Shown here: positions 8,837 through 16,171 of the stretch, piece by piece
Layout of the letters: each line of letters starts with the position of its first letter
Numbering within the stretch: the first letter of the stretch is position 1
Source: Caryophanales bacterium UBA4694
GTDB lineage: Bacteria > Bacillota_I > Bacilli_A > RFN20 > CAG-288
Reading direction: 5' to 3'
Length of the DNA stretch: 21,538 bases
Assembly (NCBI GenBank): GCA_002404835.1
Contig: DHKM01000061.1
Coordinates: 1-21,538, forward strand
The notes under the pieces: generated by a model
Told to the model about the DNA's origin: nothing
The model's input: the letters and a program-made list of their open reading frames with translations, nothing else
Database searches by the model: none
Translations under genes and position numbers: made by a program

Positions 8837-8865
8837 AGTGTCGTATTTTTGGTTCTTTGTATAAT
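8837..8865 (+). promoter_or_regulatory. Candidate promoter of the GH3-esterase unit
   Basis: A consensus -10 box TATAAT lies at 8860-8865, 38 bp before the GH3 start codon. No good -35 is found at 16-18 bp: bases 8837-8842 read AGTGTC, and TTGAGT at 8834-8839 is 20 bp away. A weak -35 directly downstream of a repeat pair is what an activator-dependent promoter looks like. Confidence 0.45.
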
Positions 8866-8903
8866 CCTGGACGAAACTGAAAGGGGTTTCCAAAGGAGGG
8901 ACA

Positions 8904-11900
8904 ATGAAAAAGAAGAAAAGTATCAAAAAGATGATTGCCATCTCTTCTTCTACCTTTGGCTTTTTGTTCGCAGTTACTGTTAGTGGAACTATCGTGATGA
9001 ACTATTTTTCTCCGACAATGGATATGTTTTTCGGAAGAGGGGAAAAGAAGCTGATTCAGGCAGAAGGCGTCGACAAATGGGATAAAAACTATTATGGAGA
9101 AAAACTGGATTCTTCTAAGACGAAAGAGGAATCCGGAAAAATTGCCAAAGAAATCTCGGATGAAGGAATTGTTCTTTTGAAGAACAAAGGAAATGCTCTT
9201 CCGCTTAAAAGCAATGAGAAAATCACTCCACTAGGACGAGGATATGTCGATCCCATCTATGGCGGAAACGGAAGTGGAAATGTCGATACAAGCCAGGATT
9301 ATATTGTCAGTGCCATCAAAGCAATGGGAAACGGATTCCAGGGCAGGATCAACAAAGAAATGGAGAACCATCTTCTCGATGTTCTTCATTCCAACAAATA
9401 TAGAAGAGGATCCATCGGAATGAATTCTTCGAGTTATCAGATCGGCGAATTCCCGGTTAGCGAATACACTGGTATGGAAAGCTCATTAGCTTCTTATTCC
9501 GATGTAGGCCTTGTTTTCATCAGCCGTGGTGGCGGAGAAGGTGGAGATCTGACTACGGATATGTCAAAGTCCGGTGGGAAAAAGGAGCAACATCAGCTTG
9601 AATTGGATGACAATGAAAAAGCATTGATTGAATATTCCAAATCAAAATTCAAAAAGACTGTCCTTATATTGAATCTTTCCACATCTATGGAACTCGGTTC
9701 CATGGAGGAGGATGAAGGTATTGATGCCATTCTCTGGATTGGTTCTCCAGGCGCAGTCGGATTCTCATCCATGGCAGACATTCTCAAAGGTGATGTCAAT
9801 CCAAGTGGTAAAACAGTTGATACTTTTGCAGCAGATTTTACTAAGGATCCGAGTTATCAGAATTTTGGAAATTTTAGATATACAAATGTTTCCGGTAATT
9901 CCTATGGTGGCGGTTCGACACCAGGTGCTTCTTATGTTGAATATGAGGAAAATATTTATGTCGGATATCGCTATTATGAAACTGCGTACTCCCTTTATGG
10001 CGATGATTTCTACAATCAGTGGAAAAACAGTACGGATAAAAATGAAGGGACAGGTGTTGTCTATCCGTTCGGTTATGGTCTTTCTTACACTACCTTCGAT
10101 CAAAAGATATTGAATGTGAAGGAAGATGAAAACTCTGTTCATTTCGATGTTGTTGTCACAAATACAGGTGATGTGGCCGGAAAAGATTCGGTCCAGATCT
10201 ATCTGACCCCGAGCTTTGATTCCAAAAGCGGAATCGAGAAGGCATATGTTAATTTGATTGATTTCGGGAAAACAGAAAAAATCGAGCCTAAAGAATCTAA
10301 AACTCTGTCTTTCGATATCCAAAAAGAGGATTTTGCCTCTTATGATTATAAGAACGAAAAATGCTATGTCCTTACGGCTGGAACATACGCACTTAAATTG
10401 ATGAAGAATGCTCATGAGATGTATGAAGGCCAGAAAATCGATGTGAATGTCGGAACAACGATTGTTTATGATAAGGACAATCCAAGACAAAGCGAAATCG
10501 ATGCCCAGAGCTATCTTGAGAGCGACGGGACCTTCGGAAATAAAAAGATTGCTGCCAAGTCATTGAGTGATTCCAGTGCCGGTTATGTTGCTGCTACAAA
10601 CCAATTCGATGACGTAAGCAAATATGTCGATGAGACATCTGATATGATTTCTTTGAGTCGAAATGATTTTAAGGCGACTTTCCCGACAAAAGGTATGACC
10701 ACGAAGGAAGCTCCGGAACAGGTTGTCGAAGACTTCAAGGACTTTGATGTTGAAAATGATCCGAATTATGGAAACGTCGAATCCAGTGTAGTCTATCATG
10801 AGTCTGCTCCGGTAAGTGGGAAAGATAACGGACTTTCTCTGATTGATATGAGAGGCCTTAACTATTACGACAGCACCTGGGACAGCTTCCTGGATCAGTT
10901 GACCTATTCTGATGATGAACTTCTGGTTACGGTTGGTGCCAACTATCAGACGTTGAAGATTGATTCAATCGGAAAGCCGGCAACGGATGATCATGATGGT
11001 CCTCAGGGCCTTACAGGGACCTATGGTACCGGAAAGAAAATCGATGCTTTCGCTTGGTGCTCTGAGCCTTTGGTCGCAGCTACATTCAATAAAGATCTGG
11101 CTAGGAAGATGGGAACCGCTATCGGAAAAGAAGCTTTGTCTCTGAACATTTCCGGTTGGTATGGACCTGCCATGAACCTTCATCGTTCACCGTTCGGAGG
11201 AAGAAACTTTGAATATTATTCTGAAGATCCGCTCTTGACCGGAAAAATCGGCGCTCAAGTGATCGGTGGTGCCGGGGATTCAGGATTATATGCCTATGTA
11301 AAGCACTTTGCCCTGAATGATCAGGAAACAAATCGATTGAGAAATATCTGTGTTTGGGCAAATGAACAGGCAATTCGTGAAATCTATTTGAAACCATTTG
11401 AAATCGCAGTGAAGGAAGCAAGATGTCAGATTAGCTATATTGCAGATGCCAAAGGTACACTTAAGACTTCTACGATGAGAGCCTGCACAGCTATGATGTC
11501 CTCCTTCAATCGAATCGGCTCAAAGATGACTTGTCAGTCCTATCCGCTTCTCACTACGGTTCTTCGGGATGAATGGGGATTTGCGGGGACAGTTGTGACG
11601 GACATGATGGGCGGGCTTGATTATGATTTGAAGCTGAGAAGCGGTAACGATCTCAACATGGACGGAAAAGGTAAACTGTCAATCAAGGATAAATCGTCCG
11701 ATACGGCAAAACATGCCTTCCGCAAAGCAATCAAAAATGTTTGTTATACAGTTGTAAATTCCAATGCTATGGTCGGTATGGCTCCGGGAACCATTATCAC
11801 CTATAAGACTTCACCATGGAAAGTTGTATTGATTGCAGTAAATGTTGTTTCTTATTCTTTGGTTGCTGGAGCTGTATCCTTTAATGTTTATCACATTTTA

Positions 11901-11933
11901 AGAAGAAAGAAGCATCCTGATGATTATCGATAA
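8904..11933 (+). CDS. Membrane-anchored glycoside hydrolase family 3 enzyme with swapped domain order
   Basis: This 1009-residue exo-acting glycosidase (beta-glucosidase or beta-xylosidase class; substrate not readable) has the domain-swapped GH3 order. An N-terminal transmembrane segment (~10-33) is followed by the alpha/beta sandwich (~70-395), a fibronectin-III-like domain (~400-515), a linker, the TIM barrel (~650-945) and a C-terminal transmembrane segment (~975-998) with a basic tail. Barrel motifs are DDHDGPQGL, WYGPAMNLHR, GGRNFEYYSEDP, KHFALNDQETNR and IREIYLKPFEIA. The nucleophile is Asp900 in VVTDMM; the acid/base candidate is Glu212 in GGGEGGD. Both membrane segments would hold the catalytic domains outside the cell. 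AAAGGAGG precedes the ATG. In classic GH3 enzymes the barrel comes first; swapped forms are known, for example in Ruminococcus albus. The esterase gene follows after 38 bp. Confidence 0.9.
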   Translation: MKKKKSIKKMIAISSSTFGFLFAVTVSGTIVMNYFSPTMDMFFGRGEKKLIQAEGVDKWDKNYYGEKLDSSKTKEESGKIAKEISDEGIVLLKNKGNALPLKSNEKITPLGRGYVDPIYGGNGSGNVDTSQDYIVSAIKAMGNGFQGRINKEMENHLLDVLHSNKYRRGSIGMNSSSYQIGEFPVSEYTGMESSLASYSDVGLVFISRGGGEGGDLTTDMSKSGGKKEQHQLELDDNEKALIEYSKSKFKKTVLILNLSTSMELGSMEEDEGIDAILWIGSPGAVGFSSMADILKGDVNPSGKTVDTFAADFTKDPSYQNFGNFRYTNVSGNSYGGGSTPGASYVEYEENIYVGYRYYETAYSLYGDDFYNQWKNSTDKNEGTGVVYPFGYGLSYTTFDQKILNVKEDENSVHFDVVVTNTGDVAGKDSVQIYLTPSFDSKSGIEKAYVNLIDFGKTEKIEPKESKTLSFDIQKEDFASYDYKNEKCYVLTAGTYALKLMKNAHEMYEGQKIDVNVGTTIVYDKDNPRQSEIDAQSYLESDGTFGNKKIAAKSLSDSSAGYVAATNQFDDVSKYVDETSDMISLSRNDFKATFPTKGMTTKEAPEQVVEDFKDFDVENDPNYGNVESSVVYHESAPVSGKDNGLSLIDMRGLNYYDSTWDSFLDQLTYSDDELLVTVGANYQTLKIDSIGKPATDDHDGPQGLTGTYGTGKKIDAFAWCSEPLVAATFNKDLARKMGTAIGKEALSLNISGWYGPAMNLHRSPFGGRNFEYYSEDPLLTGKIGAQVIGGAGDSGLYAYVKHFALNDQETNRLRNICVWANEQAIREIYLKPFEIAVKEARCQISYIADAKGTLKTSTMRACTAMMSSFNRIGSKMTCQSYPLLTTVLRDEWGFAGTVVTDMMGGLDYDLKLRSGNDLNMDGKGKLSIKDKSSDTAKHAFRKAIKNVCYTVVNSNAMVGMAPGTIITYKTSPWKVVLIAVNVVSYSLVAGAVSFNVYHILRRKKHPDDYR

Positions 11934-11971
11934 TAATGGATTAATATTAGTTTGAAAAGGAGGGGTAAAAC

Positions 11972-13465
11972 ATGAGAACTAATTACAGAAAAAGTCTACT
12001 TGCTCTTGTCTTATTGGCAGGCATCGGGCTTGCTAGTTGCAACAAGACTAGTGCGTCGGTTAAGCCGGATCCGAAAGATAGTTTGGTTTCAACCACAAAC
12101 AAATCGGAGACTCCGGTTGAAAGTACTTTGGAAATCAAAGAAGGTACTTACACCATTTATGGATATGAGTGGGGACCTGGCGTGACAAAAGTTGTACTGA
12201 AACTTCAGGGAAAGATCGAAGGAATTACAAAAGATTCCTTCAAACTGTTTGCCGGATCCGATAAGATTGCCGATGCCGATATGGTGGAAGCTACCTTGAC
12301 GGATGCCTATACCTCTGATGCTTTGGGAACCAAGACAAATTCGGCCTCTGAATATGTTGCCTTTGAAATCACTCCGGAACACAACAAGTGTTCTCCATTT
12401 GACTCTGATCCAATGACGTTAGCCAATTCCTGGGCCGTTTACAAAGCAAAGATTGTCTTGAACGCGGATTTGACTATTGGTGGCAATAAGATTGCTTCTG
12501 GAACAAGTGCTGTGTATAAGTTCAAAGACAGCGAAAGAAAGACTCCGGAATTTGATTCCTGGGAAAGAGGATCATATACTAAGGGTGACCAAACTCTTAC
12601 TACGATTGCCTATACTCCTGCTGGTGCAAAAGACGATTCTACCAAAAATCCGATGATCATTTGGCTTCATGGTGCTGGTGGCGGAGGAACTGATCCTGTT
12701 ATTTCCGCTTTGGATAGTCAGGTTGTTAATTTTACTAAGGATAAGATTCAGTCTCATTTTACAACCGATACTCAGAAAGGAGCTTATGTTCTTTCTGTTC
12801 AGACTCCGACTTATTGGTGTAATGACGGAAAAGGCGGATACAATTCTGCTTTGAATGCTGGCGATGCGTTTGGAAAAGGCCAGCCTGGAATGTATACCGA
12901 AACTTTGTTTGAAACAATCAAGGATTTTGTGAAGAATCATCCGGATGTTGATGAAAAGCGACTTTATATCGGCGGATGCTCCAATGGTGGATACATGACG
13001 ATGGAGATGATGATCAATCATGGAGACTATTTCGCCGCCTATTATCCGATCTGCGAAGGCTATAGAAACTACTTTATTGGTGATGACAAGATTTCGGAGA
13101 TGAAGGATAGAAACATCTATTTCATCCAGGCGGAAGGGGACGAACTTTTCCCGCCGATGGAATTCACTGTGCCGACTTACTATAGATTGATCAATGCCGG
13201 TGCAGAAAATGTCCACTTCTCGTTCTTTGATAGTAGTTGCTTATATGCCAAAGGATATATCCAGCATTATAGTTGGGTCTATGTCTGTAATGATGAAGTC
13301 AAGTATGATTTCGATAAAGATGCTGTGAAAGCCGACTATGCCAATCTCGATTTCAGTGATTATGGGGCTTTGACTGGTCAGGATACTTATGTATCTAATG
13401 CCAACAATACGGTTGAAATTGATGGTGGATTGTTTGGCTGGATGTCCAGACAGTCGCTTGCCTAG
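11972..13465 (+). CDS. Secreted lipoprotein alpha/beta-hydrolase esterase (PHB-depolymerase/EstA-like)
   Basis: This 497-residue surface lipoprotein has a signal peptide ending in the lipobox LASC (lipidated Cys about residue 23), then a Ser/Thr/Lys-rich linker. Residues ~50-190 look like a beta-rich Ig-like domain, as in EstA-type esterases. The hydrolase domain (~200-450) has IIWLHGAGGGG as the oxyanion region, the nucleophile elbow GGCSNGG with Ser337, Asp390 in QAEGDELFPP and His432 in IQHYSWVY, a full Ser-Asp-His triad. Families with this set include feruloyl and acetyl-xylan esterases and PHB-depolymerase-like proteins; the exact ester is unknown. Standing 38 bp after an anchored GH3, it probably removes ester side groups so the glycosidase can work, for example on xylan-type oligosaccharides. 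AAAAGGAGG precedes the ATG. A strong terminator begins 33 bp after the stop. Confidence 0.85.
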   Translation: MRTNYRKSLLALVLLAGIGLASCNKTSASVKPDPKDSLVSTTNKSETPVESTLEIKEGTYTIYGYEWGPGVTKVVLKLQGKIEGITKDSFKLFAGSDKIADADMVEATLTDAYTSDALGTKTNSASEYVAFEITPEHNKCSPFDSDPMTLANSWAVYKAKIVLNADLTIGGNKIASGTSAVYKFKDSERKTPEFDSWERGSYTKGDQTLTTIAYTPAGAKDDSTKNPMIIWLHGAGGGGTDPVISALDSQVVNFTKDKIQSHFTTDTQKGAYVLSVQTPTYWCNDGKGGYNSALNAGDAFGKGQPGMYTETLFETIKDFVKNHPDVDEKRLYIGGCSNGGYMTMEMMINHGDYFAAYYPICEGYRNYFIGDDKISEMKDRNIYFIQAEGDELFPPMEFTVPTYYRLINAGAENVHFSFFDSSCLYAKGYIQHYSWVYVCNDEVKYDFDKDAVKADYANLDFSDYGALTGQDTYVSNANNTVEIDGGLFGWMSRQSLA

Positions 13466-13497
13466 ACATCTCAGACTTCTGTTTTAGATTTGAATGG

Positions 13498-13549
13498 AGA
13501 CCTATCTTAAGACTAATGCCATTGGTCTTGGGATGGGTCTTTTCGTTTT
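13498..13549 (+). terminator. Strong intrinsic terminator after the esterase gene
   Basis: Bases 13498-13517 pair with 13521-13540 over 20 nearly continuous positions (only G-T wobbles, no mismatch) around the loop GCC. The stem is followed directly by TTTCGTTTTATTT. It closes the GH3-esterase unit and separates it from the flippase cluster. Confidence 0.85.
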
Positions 13550-13636
13550 ATTTGCTATGGAAATGATAATTTTGATTGTTTCGTTTATTTCTTGATTCAG
13601 TCACCAAGTCTGAAAGTCTTGAAAAGCTCATCTATT

Positions 13637-13708
13637 TTGTTCTATGTTTTATAAGTAGACAATGGTTGTAGAATGGGAGTTGACGAATTTGGTTGTTCTA
13701 TGGTTTAT
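13637..13708 (+). repeat. Direct repeat pair upstream of the flippase cluster
   Basis: Bases 13637-13652 (TTGTTCTATGTTTTAT) and 13693-13708 (TTGTTCTATGGTTTAT) agree at 15 of 16 positions and start 56 bp apart. The second copy overlaps the spacer and -10 area of the promoter candidate, so a regulator binding there could control the cluster. The low complexity of the area weakens this. Confidence 0.35.
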
Positions 13709-13709
13709 T
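13680..13709 (+). promoter_or_regulatory. Candidate promoter of the flippase-LicD cluster
   Basis: TTGACG (13680-13685) is one base from the consensus -35. It is followed after 18 bp by the weak -10 TTTATT (13704-13709). It lies between the upstream terminator and the flippase start, where a promoter is needed. Confidence 0.4.
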
Positions 13710-13751
13710 TATATGTTTGTTTTGGAGTAACATATTTCAGGAGGCTATCGC

Positions 13752-15221
13752 ATGATGAGGAAAACAAAAGATGGCTTGGTCAAGAACATTGTTTTCAATA
13801 ACATTTACCAGATATTCAATCTCCTTATCCCTTTGATTCTGGCACCCTATATTTCCAGAGTGCTGACACCGGCAGGTGTTGGAATCAAGAGCTATACAAA
13901 TACATATGTCACCTATTTTACGATGATTGCTTCCCTTGGAACTGTAGAATACGGGACACGTGAGATTGCCAGGGTTAGGGATGATCCTTTGAAACTGTCC
14001 AGTACGTTCTGGGAAATCGAGATACTGACTCTTTTTTCTACGCTGGTTTCGATTGTCGGCTGGATTTTCTTGGCTTCCTTCTATAAGGAATATTCTTTTT
14101 ATCTGTGGATCTGGACGATACAGATCGTCGGAACCATGTTCAATGTCAGCTGGTTCTTTGTCGGAATCGAGAAACTGAAATATACGCTGTCGGTGAATTT
14201 CGTCATAAAGATCCTCTCGTTTGTTCTGACCTTTCTGTTCGTGAAGAACGTCGACGATACTTGGATCTATATTCTGATACTGGCCACTTCTTCTTTCCTT
14301 GGCTTTTTGTCTACCTGGATCTTTCTGCCGAAATTCCTTGTCAGATGCAGACCGAACCTGCATGATGTGTTCACGAGGCATCTGAAGCAGACTTTTGTCT
14401 ATTTCCTTCCGTCGGTAGCCACGTCTGTCTATACGGTTCTGGACAAGACCTTGATCGGACTGATTTCCAACAACGACAATTATAACGGCTTCTATGAACA
14501 GGCGACCAAAATCGTGGATCTTGGGAAGGTACTTGGATTTTCAGCCATAAACGGAGTCGTAACATCCAGAGCCAGTTACTTGTATAAGCTAGACGACAAG
14601 GAGAAGATCGTAAAACTGATGGATAGCAGTATGAATATCAACCTCTTCTTTTCCGTCGCGATCAGTTTTGGAATATGTGCCATATCCTCTGTTTTTGTTC
14701 CCCTGTTCTTCGGTGACGGATATGATATGACGACTCAGATGCTATATATTCTAGCCCCACTTGTCTTCGTCATTTCCTTAAGCAACACCTGTGGCAGCAT
14801 CTATTACACTCCGTCAAACCGCAGAATGCAGAGCACCCTGTTTTTGGTCATCGGTTCTGTAGTCAATCTGATTATGAATATCGCTTTGATTTATCTTATC
14901 GGTCCGATAGGTGCCTGTATATCCACCTTGGCTGCGGAAAGCATCATTTCGGTCCTGTACGTTTCTTTCTGCAGGATCATCACTTGGAAGAAAATCGTCA
15001 AACTGGTCTGGAGAAAACTGGTTGCCGGAAGTCTTATGTTTGTTTTGATATATTTTTTCATAGAATATGTTTCCATGAACCAGATCGTATCCCTGCTGAT
15101 CAGTATATCGGGCGGTGCCTTGGTCTATATCGTGACACTGGCTTTGCTCAGGGATCCCGTATTCAGGCAGATCAAGGACTATGTCAAAGGAAGAAGTAAG
15201 GCGAATAAAAAGGAGGACTGA
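13752..15221 (+). CDS. Wzx-type polysaccharide/oligosaccharide flippase (MOP superfamily)
   Basis: This 489-residue integral membrane protein should flip a lipid-linked oligosaccharide or repeat unit across the cytoplasmic membrane. The length and the N-terminal pattern are typical: NIVFNNIYQIFNLLIPLILA, then PYISRVLTPAGVGIKSYTNT and the GTVEYGTREIARVR loop, followed by alternating long hydrophobic segments to the end, about 12-14 in all. AGGAGG (13739-13744) lies 7 bases before the first ATG; a second ATG follows immediately. It opens the four-gene unit. No glycosyltransferase or polymerase gene is present, so the flippase must serve a glycan built elsewhere. Alternatives such as a MATE drug exporter are unlikely given the neighbours. 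Confidence 0.92.
   Translation: MMRKTKDGLVKNIVFNNIYQIFNLLIPLILAPYISRVLTPAGVGIKSYTNTYVTYFTMIASLGTVEYGTREIARVRDDPLKLSSTFWEIEILTLFSTLVSIVGWIFLASFYKEYSFYLWIWTIQIVGTMFNVSWFFVGIEKLKYTLSVNFVIKILSFVLTFLFVKNVDDTWIYILILATSSFLGFLSTWIFLPKFLVRCRPNLHDVFTRHLKQTFVYFLPSVATSVYTVLDKTLIGLISNNDNYNGFYEQATKIVDLGKVLGFSAINGVVTSRASYLYKLDDKEKIVKLMDSSMNINLFFSVAISFGICAISSVFVPLFFGDGYDMTTQMLYILAPLVFVISLSNTCGSIYYTPSNRRMQSTLFLVIGSVVNLIMNIALIYLIGPIGACISTLAAESIISVLYVSFCRIITWKKIVKLVWRKLVAGSLMFVLIYFFIEYVSMNQIVSLLISISGGALVYIVTLALLRDPVFRQIKDYVKGRSKANKKED
15211..15216 (+). promoter_or_regulatory. Ribosome binding site that sets the LicD start
   Basis: AGGAGG, 9 bases before the ATG at 15226. The upstream in-frame ATG at 15181 has no comparable site and would place 41 bp of overlap within the flippase gene. 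Confidence 0.75.
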
Positions 15222-15225
15222 AGAC

Positions 15226-16128
15226 ATGTTGCCGATCAAAATCGAGTTGCCGGATGGCTTTTTAGAGGAAGAGGTGAGATGCGATTATACGATAACAAAG
15301 GAAATGAAGAAGATATGGGCCGTGGAACTTGACCTGCTTGTCGAGTTTGAGCGCGTCTGCAGAAAATACAATCTCCGTTATTTTGCCTATGGAGGTACCC
15401 TGCTTGGTGCGATAAGGCATCAGGGATTCATTCCGTGGGACGATGACATCGATGTCGTGATGCTGAGAGAGGATTACGATCGATTTGTCGAAATAGCCGG
15501 AAAAGAGTTCCAACATCCCTATTTTTTCCAGACAGAGGATACCGATCCTTTCTCTTCTAGAGGGCATGCCCAGATCAGAAACTCTCTTACTACCGGAATC
15601 CTGAAATCGGAGGAACCGTTCAGACTCAGATTCAATCAGGGAATCTTCCTGGATGTTTTTGTTCTGGACAATGTGCCCGAGGATGAAGAGGAAAGAAAAA
15701 AGTTCTATAGGAAAGCATGTGACCTCAAGACGAAGATGGTGCATTTCCGCAATTTTTCATGTAAGGAGATGGTAAAAGGTTCGCATGGGTTGAATAAGCT
15801 GATCAAGAGTATTCTTTATCCGTTCTTCCATGACAGGAAGAATCCGTATTATCCAAAGCTGCACCAGTTCTGCTCGTCCTTGGAAGGGAAGACAAATGTA
15901 CTGGGTGACTGTGTCTATGAAAACAGGAAACCGGATATGATTTATGATCCTTCGATATTCGAATCGGTGGAATCGAAGCCGTTTGAATTCATCCGTATCG
16001 ATGTTCCTAAGGATTATGTCAAGTTCCTTGACATCACCTTCGGGGATTGGCATAAATTCGTCAAAGGGACTTCGGATCATGGCGGAGTTATCTTTGATAC
16101 CGACAGATCATACAAATGCTCCATTTAA
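15226..16128 (+). CDS. LicD-family phosphotransferase (glycan/teichoic acid decoration)
   Basis: LicD proteins belong to the nucleotidyltransferase fold and transfer phosphocholine or related phospho-substituents from a CDP-activated donor to cell-surface glycans. The 300-residue product shows the family core FAYGGTLLGAIRHQGFIPWDDDID-type region at about residues 53-76, split here as YGGTLLGAIRHQG and IPWDDDID; the Asp cluster binds the metal. Later come YDRFVEIA and, near the C-terminus, the usual FGDW followed by K-F-V-K-G. I place the start at 15226 because of its AGGAGG, 4 bp after the flippase stop; the longer frame from 15181 adds 15 basic residues without family support. No choline uptake or kinase genes are nearby; the next two genes suggest a different phospho-substituent. 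It is soluble and probably membrane-associated. Confidence 0.9.
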   Translation: MLPIKIELPDGFLEEEVRCDYTITKEMKKIWAVELDLLVEFERVCRKYNLRYFAYGGTLLGAIRHQGFIPWDDDIDVVMLREDYDRFVEIAGKEFQHPYFFQTEDTDPFSSRGHAQIRNSLTTGILKSEEPFRLRFNQGIFLDVFVLDNVPEDEEERKKFYRKACDLKTKMVHFRNFSCKEMVKGSHGLNKLIKSILYPFFHDRKNPYYPKLHQFCSSLEGKTNVLGDCVYENRKPDMIYDPSIFESVESKPFEFIRIDVPKDYVKFLDITFGDWHKFVKGTSDHGGVIFDTDRSYKCSI

Positions 16129-16171
16129 AAGCAATTGAGGAAGAATGGAATGATTTCAAGGAGGTGACGAA

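Noticed and set aside
8822..8980. Small + strand frame of about 52 codons with a hydrophobic start, considered as a peptide pheromone for the sensor kinase
   Set aside because: Only a poor ribosome binding site, overlaps the operator, promoter and the GH3 start in another frame, and lacks a leader or processing motif.
9765..10490. 241-codon minus-strand frame
   Set aside because: Antisense to the GH3 gene, Ile-rich product without domain motifs or ribosome binding site.
12572..13216. 214-codon minus-strand frame
   Set aside because: Antisense to the esterase gene, whose triad and lipobox are clear; no start signal.
13737..14381. 214-codon minus-strand frame
   Set aside because: Antisense to the flippase; very hydrophilic low-complexity product typical of a shadow of a membrane protein gene.
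15181..15225. Longer LicD start at the upstream ATG
   Set aside because: Lies inside the flippase gene without a ribosome binding site; the ATG at 15226 has AGGAGG at good spacing.
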